From positions 452,808 through 516,807 of the forward strand of contig JAKAQO010000001.1 in the NCBI GenBank assembly GCA_021822495.1: a DNA stretch of 64,000 nt, read 5' to 3'. The stretch comes from a bacterium. Lineage in GTDB: Bacteria; Elusimicrobiota; Elusimicrobia; UBA1565; UBA9628. Positions 17,362 to 24,831 of this stretch are shown here, in pieces (position 1 is the stretch's first letter; each line of letters begins with the position of its first letter). A model generated the notes under the pieces. That model did not search any database and was not told where the DNA came from. It was given only the letters and a program-made list of their open reading frames with translations. The translations under genes were made by a program, and so were the position numbers.

Positions 17362-18306
17362 CTAGCGTTCCAATAAGATTGAAACCGGGTTTAACTCTCC
17401 CGCGCCAAAGTGTTGGATATAAACATTGGAAACCCCAAGGCAAGTCTTTCCTTTTAAAGAACAATGACAACAAAGATCAGGGAAAGCCCTCATTCGTTGT
17501 GGGCCATAGCGACGACTGTCTTCTAAATCCAAGCCATGTTCTCTCAAAATTCGCGTTCTACCAGAGGATAGCGATAACTCTTGGTGAAAATCCGCGGAAT
17601 ATGGAAATACTTCCCCCAAAACGCAAGCTGGTATTCCCAAAAAGCGCACATCTCGTCCATGTTGCTGTGCTAGACGAACCCATTCCGGCGCCTTCGCGCG
17701 AATTTGTTCTAAACGCACCACGCGCTCAAGATATTTGGATATAGGCTCTGTTTCGTTGGGAGTTAAGTTTGAAATTAGAAAATGCCTAACGACGGAATAG
17801 GAACTAAATAGCCGCAGGAGCTCCTCGATACCAAAAAAATTATCCCGCGTTAAAACGGAACTAATTGAGACTTCGGGACAATGAGCAGCCTCTTTGAAAA
17901 TAGACAAGGACTTAAGGATATTGCCAAAGCTCCCGGGAGTTGCAGTTAGAGAATCATGGATTTTTTCGGATGGCCCATGAACCGAAAATACAAGCTCATC
18001 AATTAACGGTAACGCTTTTTGGGCAAAATTCTCGCGCGCAAGCCTCTGGCCATCAGTGATTACGAGGGTCCTATAACCCAAAATTTTTGCGCTCCGCAAG
18101 ATTTTTAAGAAAGACGGATGAATCGTCGGTTCTCCGCCGACAAAGGTAATATGTTCATATCCTTCTTTCCTTTTCCTAATCATGACGGCCAAAAGCTCTT
18201 CTTGACCGGGTTGGCGATTCCCATATTTTTTCATACGCGAAGATTCAGAGCAAAAAACGCATTTCTGATCGCATTTATAAGAGAGATAAAGTTCTAAACT
18301 TTTCAT
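17362..18306 (-). CDS. Short radical SAM protein with C-terminal Cys group
   Basis: 314 residues. YKCDQKCVFC (Cys12, Cys16, Cys19), VGGEPTIHP, IHDSLTATPGSF, and a C-terminal CCHCSLKGKTCLG that may ligate a second cluster. It belongs to the same subfamily as 7179-8162 and 8159-9091. The ATG at 18306 overlaps the preceding HemN-like stop by four bases (ATGA). The alternation of short radical-SAM and HemN-like genes in this stretch suggests paired action. Substrate unknown. Confidence 0.87.
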   Translation of the reverse strand: MKSLELYLSYKCDQKCVFCSESSRMKKYGNRQPGQEELLAVMIRKRKEGYEHITFVGGEPTIHPSFLKILRSAKILGYRTLVITDGQRLARENFAQKALPLIDELVFSVHGPSEKIHDSLTATPGSFGNILKSLSIFKEAAHCPEVSISSVLTRDNFFGIEELLRLFSSYSVVRHFLISNLTPNETEPISKYLERVVRLEQIRAKAPEWVRLAQQHGRDVRFLGIPACVLGEVFPYSADFHQELSLSSGRTRILREHGLDLEDSRRYGPQRMRAFPDLCCHCSLKGKTCLGVSNVYIQHFGAGELNPVSILLER

Positions 18307-19793
18307 TGCTGGTTAATTTTATAATAGATACGGCAATCTCGCCGCGAATAACTGTCAATGACTGATTTTCTCCATTCCTGATCGCCCACAGCGTAGCGTT
18401 TTAAAAAATCTTGAAAGCAATCATGATCGGCCGATAAAACCATATCGCGGATAAACGGGCTGTAAAGGCTTTTGAGGGCGATAGCTTTCTCAAGCCAGTC
18501 TTCAGTCTCCCAAAAAAGTGCGTTCTTATCTATTCTAATAATACCTTCACACTCCATTCGAAGAAGAACTGATGACAAAAAATCTACCTCCAGCATATCT
18601 ACTCCAAAGAGAGAGCGGAAAGACCTGCGTGAAACGAACCTATTTTCTCCTAAAAATCCGATAATAAAAGAGCGCATTTCCTCTTCGATGCTGAAGTCAA
18701 CTGAGAAAAACGGAGGAATGACGGGGTGGGGCAATTCTCTGCTGGCTGGAATCATCTCATGGTGATACCACAAGGTTCCAAACGCGTGCGAAACGGTTCC
18801 ATATCCCAAAGCCAAGATAGATCCTTTTCCGCGCCGCCAAGGCGCCTCTCGGGTTGACTCAGAATCGCAAAGAATGGAGCTTTTACATTCATCAGAACGA
18901 TACCCGGCCTTACCAGCCATATAGTCCGCTAATTTCAACAAATGCTCCATTTGAGCGCGCTTCTCAAGAGATACTCTTCCAGACTTTTGACTAAATTGAG
19001 TCTGTGGCGAATCTTTGAAGAGATAAAGGTGCATACAATCTGGTTTAAGACTAAGGGCCGTTTCCATATCTTTAATAAATATAGAAGGAGTCTGCCCCTC
19101 AAGACCCACAATGAGGTCGATATCCGTTGTCAGATTAGGAACGCAAGCAAGCATCTGAAAAGCTTCAATTGAGTTCTCTCTTGTCTGGCCCTGTCGGTTA
19201 AGAGAGCTCAAAAGTTTATTATCAAAGGTCTCAATTCCCATCGCAATGCGATTAAAACCATGCCTGAGTAAAATATCCAATTTTGATTTTGTCAGCGTGG
19301 CTGGAGAACTCTCTGAATAAATCTCAGCCCCAGGAGCGAAATTAAAATATCTCTTAATATAAGAGAGAAAATCGTCCAACATATCGTCATCCATAAAAGT
19401 CGGGGTTCCGCCCCCGATATAAAAACTCGAAAGCAAAATTCCAGAAAAAATAGGACTAAATAAATCAATTTCTTTTTTCAAGGCTTGAAGACCTGCTTTA
19501 ACGACCTCGCGCCCATGAGGAACCGCCATTTGGCAAAAGCAAAAACTGCACTGCGAAGGACAAAATGGCCAGTGTATATAGAGATTGATCTCTGGCGGAG
19601 CTAACCCCTCGCGGATAAGACGAATTGTTTTCTTCCATCCTGAAACAATATCCACGGATTGAGATGCTTTAAAACAACTAGAAGGACTGTGAATATCTCC
19701 GACAGGGAAATATCTCCGATTGTCATAAGTTGCCGCTAAAAAAGCCGCCCAGTCTGGGATATTAAGTTCAGCAACTCCAGAATTTTTGGTCAT
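18303..19793 (-). CDS. HemN-like radical SAM protein
   Basis: 496 residues. HWPFCPSQCSFCFC (Cys78, Cys82, Cys85, Cys87), GGGTPTFMDD and MGIETFDNKLLSSLNRQGQ place it among the HemN-like paralogs. It has the conserved N-terminal extension (PDWAAFLAATYDNRRYFPVG) and the C-terminal winged-helix-like part. It overlaps the degenerate paralog upstream by 26 bases. Family knowledge gives SAM-radical chemistry, commonly on tetrapyrrole side chains. The actual reaction here is unknown. Confidence 0.88.
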   Translation of the reverse strand: MTKNSGVAELNIPDWAAFLAATYDNRRYFPVGDIHSPSSCFKASQSVDIVSGWKKTIRLIREGLAPPEINLYIHWPFCPSQCSFCFCQMAVPHGREVVKAGLQALKKEIDLFSPIFSGILLSSFYIGGGTPTFMDDDMLDDFLSYIKRYFNFAPGAEIYSESSPATLTKSKLDILLRHGFNRIAMGIETFDNKLLSSLNRQGQTRENSIEAFQMLACVPNLTTDIDLIVGLEGQTPSIFIKDMETALSLKPDCMHLYLFKDSPQTQFSQKSGRVSLEKRAQMEHLLKLADYMAGKAGYRSDECKSSILCDSESTREAPWRRGKGSILALGYGTVSHAFGTLWYHHEMIPASRELPHPVIPPFFSVDFSIEEEMRSFIIGFLGENRFVSRRSFRSLFGVDMLEVDFLSSVLLRMECEGIIRIDKNALFWETEDWLEKAIALKSLYSPFIRDMVLSADHDCFQDFLKRYAVGDQEWRKSVIDSYSRRDCRIYYKINQQ

Positions 19794-21111
19794 AATAGAT
19801 GCGCGTTTTTGAATGCAATTGCCTCAAAGCGACTTGTCTTTTTATTTCTTCATTATTTTCTTTAAAGTTTATCGAAAATTCCCGGAGAGCATACCCATCA
19901 GCCTTAAGCAATCTTTTGATAACATGAGGGCTCAAAAACCACTTCAGACAAGTCGCTTTTTCAAACGCATCTCTCCCAATCCATGAGATAAAATCATGGT
20001 TGACGGAGATTAAGCCTAATTTCACTAAGCGAGAAAACAATGGGTTTAAGAACTCAACTTCCAGCGCGTCTCTCTTAAATAAATCCTTAAAATTTCGGCG
20101 AGAAAGCCTATTTGTCTGTTCTAATGACCCCAACGCATAAGACCTTATTTCATCCTCCATGCTCCAATCAGTCACGGCGTTATAACGAAAACCATTACCC
20201 ATGCGAGGTGAAAATTCGCAAGCATACCATCCAACACCAAAAGCATGAGACATCACTTGGGGGCCTAAGCCTACGCTAGAAAAACGCAATTTATGTTTTG
20301 AACGCCAAACCTTTGTCTCCCAAGGCCAAAAATCCAAGTAGCCAATCCGATCATCTTCTTGCATGGCATAACCGTTCTTTCGCAAATAAGAGCCCAGTAA
20401 ATCCCACCAATTGGTTTTAAAACGTGGAGAATTTTCAATTGAACTCAAACATAAAATTTGAGGCCTTATCTTTAAAACATCCTTTAATTTTTTTTCAAAA
20501 GATTCTGCGCTATAGATATCCTTGACAGAAACCTCCAAAGAGAGCATGATTTTAGGAAGTTCCTTCAAAGAACTTAAGATGCCCTCTAAATTTTTATTCT
20601 CTTGGGGAGAAATATGAAGAGAAACAGAGGAAACATATCTCAGAATATTTCTTCCAACCTTTGCGGCACGATCTAAAATCTTAAGAGAGAAAAAGGCTCC
20701 GGGCTCAAGATCGAACTGTTCCCTAATCAAACACAAAAATTCTTCAATTTCATCAACCGATGAATTCATAGCCTCAAGAGATACTCCCTTAAACGGAATC
20801 CCGCGAAAAATCCCACCTAGATTAGATATATCTCTCTTTAAAATCTCCGTGGTATTTCTTTCTAAAGGAAGAACAATTTCTAAAGCTATTTCTTCTGGGA
20901 TGACTCTTTGCTGCCTAAGTAAAAGATACTCATTCCATAATTGATAGATATAGGACGATTTTACTGGATCAAAATAGGCAGGTAAATGGGTTGAACTCTT
21001 CCGTGGGAAACAGTAGTATTGCCGATAATTGGCGGATAAAAACTCAGGCCAAAGAAAAGATGAATCTGTTTTGAGCGGTTGAACCCTTCCTGCGGTCAGA
21101 AGCCGCTCCAT
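19768..21111 (-). CDS. Degenerate HemN-like paralog without cluster cysteines
   Basis: 447 residues, co-linear with the HemN-like neighbours. It keeps the N-terminal extension (LWPEFLSANYRQYYCFP), an SHAFGVGWY segment and the C-terminal winged-helix part (MEDEIRSYALGSLEQTNRLS), but the region that should hold HWPFCxxxCxFCxC reads ALEIVLPLERNTTEILKRD, with no cysteine. It cannot bind the SAM cluster and is likely a non-catalytic partner or scaffold. The frame is intact over the full length, so it is not an ordinary decaying pseudogene. The start is the ATG at 21111, or a TTG at 21117 just after the upstream stop. Confidence 0.8.
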   Translation of the reverse strand: MERLLTAGRVQPLKTDSSFLWPEFLSANYRQYYCFPRKSSTHLPAYFDPVKSSYIYQLWNEYLLLRQQRVIPEEIALEIVLPLERNTTEILKRDISNLGGIFRGIPFKGVSLEAMNSSVDEIEEFLCLIREQFDLEPGAFFSLKILDRAAKVGRNILRYVSSVSLHISPQENKNLEGILSSLKELPKIMLSLEVSVKDIYSAESFEKKLKDVLKIRPQILCLSSIENSPRFKTNWWDLLGSYLRKNGYAMQEDDRIGYLDFWPWETKVWRSKHKLRFSSVGLGPQVMSHAFGVGWYACEFSPRMGNGFRYNAVTDWSMEDEIRSYALGSLEQTNRLSRRNFKDLFKRDALEVEFLNPLFSRLVKLGLISVNHDFISWIGRDAFEKATCLKWFLSPHVIKRLLKADGYALREFSINFKENNEEIKRQVALRQLHSKTRIYYDQKFWSC

Positions 21112-21117
21112 GCGCAA

Positions 21118-22173
21118 CTACTCTTGGGAATCCGACGGGGAAGGCCCCTGCGGGGGTTGTTTGTTCATGAGGGAACGCTTAATTTTTTGAAAACGTTTGA
21201 GTTCCTCGGCTCGTTCCTGTTTTTTGTCGTAGTACTTTTCCTTCTGATCTTGTGGTAAGAAGTTTATGAATTTATCGCCATCTTTATAAGGTGGCAAATG
21301 GTTAATTTTGCGAAATGTCGCTTCTTGGTGGATCATTTCCGAAAACTTATGCTTGACAAACCCAACGCAATATTCACGTACAGCCGCCTTTTGCTTTAAT
21401 TTCAAGGCCTCTTCCAAAGATTCTTTTAGAGGGGAGCAGGCATCTCCATGTGATATGCTAAGAAGGCCTCTACAAACGGCAGAATCTCCGCACAAAGCGG
21501 GATCCCCTTTTGAGCGAACCATCGCCGCCATATCCTTACAGTGCTCGGCATAAGCCGAACCCCACTTGGACATTCCCATACAGGCCTTGGACCCCGCCAA
21601 ATAAGCGAACTGATGTTTACAAGACGGATCCGTCATCCCAAGATTCTCGCAAAGTTTGGCCGGAGTCATTCCCTGTCTTATGCCTTCTACCATCTTCGAG
21701 CAAAGACGATTCCGTTGATCTAAAGGGATTGAAGCGGAAGAGGGAATGGTTTTCAAACACAATGAAACCGCTCCTGGAGATTTGGAAACCATCGCGGCAA
21801 TAGACATATCCTCTTCATAACGCCTCTGACAAGAAAGAACTCCTTTAGACCCGCAACTTTTTTGAAATTTAGCGCAAGGTTTCATGCTCTTAGCAATTAA
21901 GGCCCTACAGACTTGGTAAGACATCAACTTGCCTTCGCATTGGGCAGGCAAATGCCCCTTCGGCATATGAGCGCCACGGGAATAATCAATGGATTCTGGA
22001 GGGGTCTTGAGACATTGTTCCGTTAGAAAACGTTTAAGGCCGGCTTTTGTCCGCGGCAAATTAGCATAGGCCGGGGCAACAGTATGATGCGGCGGAGGCG
22101 GCTTAGGTCCTGCCGCAAAAGCAGAAACAGACGTTAGAAAGGGCAAAAAACCAAAACAAAAAATATATTTCAT
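21118..22173 (-). CDS. Secreted cysteine-rich protein
   Basis: 351 residues. The N-terminus (MKYIFCFGFLPFLTSVSAFAA) is a clear signal peptide, followed by a proline/histidine stretch (GPKPPPPHH). The mature part holds 16 cysteines spaced at roughly 10-25 residues (for example KPCAKFQKSCGSKGVLSCQ), suggesting many disulfides or metal sites; no CxxCH heme motif is present. The C-terminus is charged. The gene begins three bases after the stop of the HGS-repeat gene, so the two are almost certainly co-expressed. It may be an export partner or envelope receiver of the modified repeat protein. I do not recognise the family. Confidence 0.78.
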   Translation of the reverse strand: MKYIFCFGFLPFLTSVSAFAAGPKPPPPHHTVAPAYANLPRTKAGLKRFLTEQCLKTPPESIDYSRGAHMPKGHLPAQCEGKLMSYQVCRALIAKSMKPCAKFQKSCGSKGVLSCQRRYEEDMSIAAMVSKSPGAVSLCLKTIPSSASIPLDQRNRLCSKMVEGIRQGMTPAKLCENLGMTDPSCKHQFAYLAGSKACMGMSKWGSAYAEHCKDMAAMVRSKGDPALCGDSAVCRGLLSISHGDACSPLKESLEEALKLKQKAAVREYCVGFVKHKFSEMIHQEATFRKINHLPPYKDGDKFINFLPQDQKEKYYDKKQERAEELKRFQKIKRSLMNKQPPQGPSPSDSQE

Positions 22174-22176
22174 AAA

Positions 22177-22548
22177 TCACCAAGCTCCATGGGAACCATG
22201 GGAACCATGGGAACCATGGGAACCATGGGAACCATGGGAACCGTGAGAACCATGCGAACCATGCGAACCATGCGAACCATGCGAACCATGCGAACCATGC
22301 GAACCATGCGAATTATGAGACGTATGCCCCGATGAACCACCATCGTTATAAAGATAATTTGCATGCTGTTGTATCTGCGCTGCCGCTTGATGAGCTGGAA
22401 GAAATGTCGCTCCAATAATACCCAAAACTGCCGCGGTTTTAACGATATCTGAGTCTAAAACCTTGGCTTCCTCGCTGGTCAAAAAACGCTTAAAATCCTT
22501 TTTCAGGCCAGGAAATTTTTTCTTCTTTTCTTTTTTTTCTTCGCTCAT
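22177..22548 (-). CDS. His-Xaa-Ser repeat protein, candidate RiPP-like substrate (HxsA-like)
   Basis: A 123-residue protein with a very Lys-rich N-terminus, a middle part (FLTSEEAKVLDSDIVKTAAV) and a hydrophobic stretch (VLGIIGATFLPA). The tail is HTS, HNS, then 13 HGS units, ending HGAW. This matches the idea of HxsA proteins in the His-Xaa-Ser system, in which a repeat protein is encoded beside radical-SAM maturases and is thought to be modified on the repeats; the modification is not, to my knowledge, established. It lies six bases after the HxsB-like gene. I chose the ATG at 22548 because the earlier start overlaps that gene. A weak AGGA lies about 11 bases upstream. Confidence 0.83.
   Translation of the reverse strand: MSEEKKEKKKKFPGLKKDFKRFLTSEEAKVLDSDIVKTAAVLGIIGATFLPAHQAAAQIQQHANYLYNDGGSSGHTSHNSHGSHGSHGSHGSHGSHGSHGSHGSHGSHGSHGSHGSHGSHGAW
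22193..22309 (-). repeat. Tandem 9-bp repeat coding HGS, 13 units
   Basis: Thirteen perfect or near-perfect 9-base units encoding His-Gly-Ser. Six units nearest the C-terminus use TCC for Ser, then comes one CACGGTTCT-type unit, then six units using TCG. The two homogeneous blocks point to separate recent expansions by slippage or unequal exchange. Boundaries are approximate to within a unit. It is coding sequence, not a CRISPR array. Confidence 0.9.
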
Positions 22549-22553
22549 AAAGG

Positions 22554-24038
22554 CTAATTCCTTTGGAATATATCCGCGCGAATAGGTTTTCCGGCTTTGG
22601 CCACCCATCTCTCAAAAACCGCTTTAACATCGGGCTCTCGCATTTTCTCAAAAAGATAATCCAAGATACCCATGTGAATATGACAGCGATGATTGGAATG
22701 CATGCGGCTGACAATATCTCCTTCGGTCACGTAATTATAAATAGGGCACACGCCATCATAAGGTTTGTAAACACAGGTTGAACATTGCGGCTGTCCCTCA
22801 AGACTAGAAGAGGCAATCAAGGACCTTACAGCTGGATGGCGCATATAATCCACAAAGCTACCTTCCTTCACATGGCCAATGCGGAAAGATTCATCTTTCA
22901 TGCGGCTGAGCATGCGCCCCTCATCACAAGTATAGATCGCGCCATCAAAATTGTAAGCTACTTGCCCAATTCCCGCGCCGCAAGGATTGCGAACATCCAT
23001 ATTGTTGGGATCCTCGCTTAACAAAATTTTAGTCAGAAATTGCTTGGCCATGTTCTCAAAAAACAGTTTTTTCTTATCCTTTAAATTAATCTCTATGATG
23101 TAATCCATCGCCGTTTTATAAAACGCAAGATATTCATCCGAAGTGTATCCGATTTTCTCCCACGTCCTGAGAGCAAAGCCCAAGGGACTTAGATAGCGAA
23201 GATAAATCCCGCGCGCGCCAAGAGCGCGGTATTCATCGATAATTTCCTTAGGGTGGGATAAAGACAGGCGCGTAATCGTGGTCAACGCATCAATGCGGTA
23301 TTTTTTGCGCTTGGTCTTTTCCATAATCACATTCCACCAGCGAGCGACCTCGCCGTGAGCGGTCCCGCCCAACCATTTGCGGTTTTCTTCATGAACCGAA
23401 GCCGGCCCGTCCAGAGAGGTGCAAAAAGTCACATTGTTTTTAAGAAGAAAATCGATTTTTTCTTCGTCCATCAAACTCAAATTTGAGACAAGGCCAATCA
23501 TGAGATTTTTCTTGGCCGTTTTGTTAATTTTTCGCGCCGCTTCAACGACATAGCGGATAATCGGCCAATTAACCAAGGGCTCTCCGCCTTGAAATTCAAT
23601 CGTAATCGAGGGATTAGGACTTTCAAAAATACGCCGAACAACCTGGGAGGCCGTTTCTTCCGTCATATCGGTCGAGGTCTCATTCATCCCAACAGAAGTC
23701 ACCTGGCAATAAACGCATTTTTGATTGCACCGAAGAGTGACAACTATAATATGAAGCCCCGTGCCCGTAGACAGGAAAGCGTTTCGCTGCGCCCAATCCT
23801 TGGATAGCGCCTGAAAATCCATCCACTCACGAAGAAAACCTCGGGTTTGAAGTTCAACACCCAACGGAGTTTTGGGATCAACTTCCCCACGGGTAAAACG
23901 CTTAAAGTCTTCTTCATCAAGTTCGAGATATTTACCCGAATCATTCGTAATCAAATATTTTCCATTAAGGACCCGGTAATAGAAAGGCCCAACTTTCTTA
24001 TCGTCTGTTTTTTGAACGTCTTCCAAGGTTAGGGTCAT
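22554..24038 (-). CDS. hxsB: HxsB-like SPASM radical SAM maturase
   Basis: 494 residues. A PqqD-like N-terminal region of about 90 residues (GPFYYRVLNGKYLITNDSG) precedes the radical-SAM core: CNQKCVYC (Cys104, Cys108, Cys111) and QGGEPLVNWP. The C-terminal SPASM-type cysteines are CGAGIGQ..YTCDEGRM and CSTCVYKPYDGVCPIYNYV..HRCHIH, which should bind auxiliary [4Fe-4S] clusters. This layout is that of the peptide-modifying maturase HxsB of the His-Xaa-Ser system, and the neighbouring genes are HxsD-like and an HGS-repeat protein. It likely modifies those repeats, but the product is not known. The start at 24038 lies three bases after the preceding stop. The symbol rests on resemblance and context. 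Confidence 0.85.
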   Translation of the reverse strand: MTLTLEDVQKTDDKKVGPFYYRVLNGKYLITNDSGKYLELDEEDFKRFTRGEVDPKTPLGVELQTRGFLREWMDFQALSKDWAQRNAFLSTGTGLHIIVVTLRCNQKCVYCQVTSVGMNETSTDMTEETASQVVRRIFESPNPSITIEFQGGEPLVNWPIIRYVVEAARKINKTAKKNLMIGLVSNLSLMDEEKIDFLLKNNVTFCTSLDGPASVHEENRKWLGGTAHGEVARWWNVIMEKTKRKKYRIDALTTITRLSLSHPKEIIDEYRALGARGIYLRYLSPLGFALRTWEKIGYTSDEYLAFYKTAMDYIIEINLKDKKKLFFENMAKQFLTKILLSEDPNNMDVRNPCGAGIGQVAYNFDGAIYTCDEGRMLSRMKDESFRIGHVKEGSFVDYMRHPAVRSLIASSSLEGQPQCSTCVYKPYDGVCPIYNYVTEGDIVSRMHSNHRCHIHMGILDYLFEKMREPDVKAVFERWVAKAGKPIRADIFQRN

Positions 24039-24041
24039 ATT

Positions 24042-24251
24042 TTAGGCCATTTGGGCGAGGACGTGATTGGAAAACTCTCCCCAAAACTCCTCGTTTATTT
24101 CGGTTCCAGATTCAGGCCGAACAAAAATTTCAATTTTTCCATTTTCCTCGGCGATGGAAAATTGAGCGAACTCCGAAAAATCCGTCGCCGCGGATTCTAC
24201 CGCTTTTTTTGAATACAAAGATGAGTCAAGGAGATATTTTTTCTCGCTCAT
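24042..24251 (-). CDS. Small HxsD-like protein
   Basis: 69 residues, with YSKKAVESAATDFSEFAQFS and a following beta-rich part (KIEIFVRPESGTEINEEFW). It looks like a shortened relative of the HxsD-like protein just upstream (YSLESIYKACYHFLEKFYV...VYFRPKSGT). In Hxs loci HxsD is a small partner of the maturases, probably in substrate recognition. The ATG at 24251 overlaps the upstream stop as ATGA. It is between the larger HxsD-like gene and HxsB, so a two-part recognition system is possible. Confidence 0.7.
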   Translation of the reverse strand: MSEKKYLLDSSLYSKKAVESAATDFSEFAQFSIAEENGKIEIFVRPESGTEINEEFWGEFSNHVLAQMA

Positions 24252-24799
24252 CTCTTGGGCGTCCCCGGCGCGGCATTTGCAGCGGATGAAGGATTTTTAT
24301 CTTCCCAGGGAGCGCTAATTTTAAGGGGGTCATCTCCCTCGGAAGATTTTTCTACCTCAGCCAAAAGCTTTTCGATTTCTTTTTCCAATTCTTCATCCAA
24401 GACCGGAGAAGACGCCTCTGAATCGGATCCGTCTTTTGAAGAAGGGCTTCCACCGCCCATTCCCTCCGCTCCAGAAAGGGCGCCTTTCATTTCCGGGGTC
24501 ACGCCTTCCGCCGCGGCCAAGGCCTGGGTCACGATATATTCTCTGATTTTTTGATTGGAAGCCGACACCTTTGCGCGGAGGGCCTGATGAATCAGCTCGT
24601 TTTGAAAATCGCCCAAGGCTTCCTCTAGGGATTTTTCCGGAGTCCCGGATTTGGGCCGGAAATAGACCATGACAGCCTCTTTAGGATCGCCATCCAGCCT
24701 CACATAGAATTTCTCAAGAAAATGATAACACGCTTTATAAATAGACTCAAGACTGTAAAGCCCGACTTTGATTTCGACGCTTTTCTCGTTTGTGTTCAT
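24248..24799 (-). CDS. hxsD: HxsD-like protein with acidic C-terminal extension
   Basis: 183 residues. The first 105 or so match the HxsD pattern as I recall it: LYSLESIYKACYHFLEKFYV, a strand with FRPKSG, and ALRAKVSASNQKIREYIVTQ. The rest is an acidic, Ser/Gly/Pro-rich tail (for example DEELEKEIEKLLAEVEKSSE) that is probably disordered or coiled. HxsD is a small non-catalytic member of His-Xaa-Ser systems. It begins 33 bases downstream of the membrane TPR gene and is coupled to the small paralog. The extension is unusual compared with the typical length of about 100 residues. The symbol is by resemblance. Confidence 0.78.
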   Translation of the reverse strand: MNTNEKSVEIKVGLYSLESIYKACYHFLEKFYVRLDGDPKEAVMVYFRPKSGTPEKSLEEALGDFQNELIHQALRAKVSASNQKIREYIVTQALAAAEGVTPEMKGALSGAEGMGGGSPSSKDGSDSEASSPVLDEELEKEIEKLLAEVEKSSEGDDPLKISAPWEDKNPSSAANAAPGTPKR

Positions 24800-24831
24800 T
24801 TTAACCCTCGGTTATGAATATAAATCCATAT

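Noticed and set aside
9078-19793. Ordinary hemN heme-biosynthesis genes
   Set aside because: Five intact copies with shared extra domains inside a specialised cluster are unlikely to be housekeeping hemN.
22190-22320. Possible CRISPR array
   Set aside because: The units are 9 bases and contiguous, without spacers, and are coding.
22170-22415. Reading frame with long Met-Val-Arg repeat over the HGS array
   Set aside because: It is an out-of-frame translation of the 9-base repeat; the HGS frame has the coupling, plausible leader and family context.
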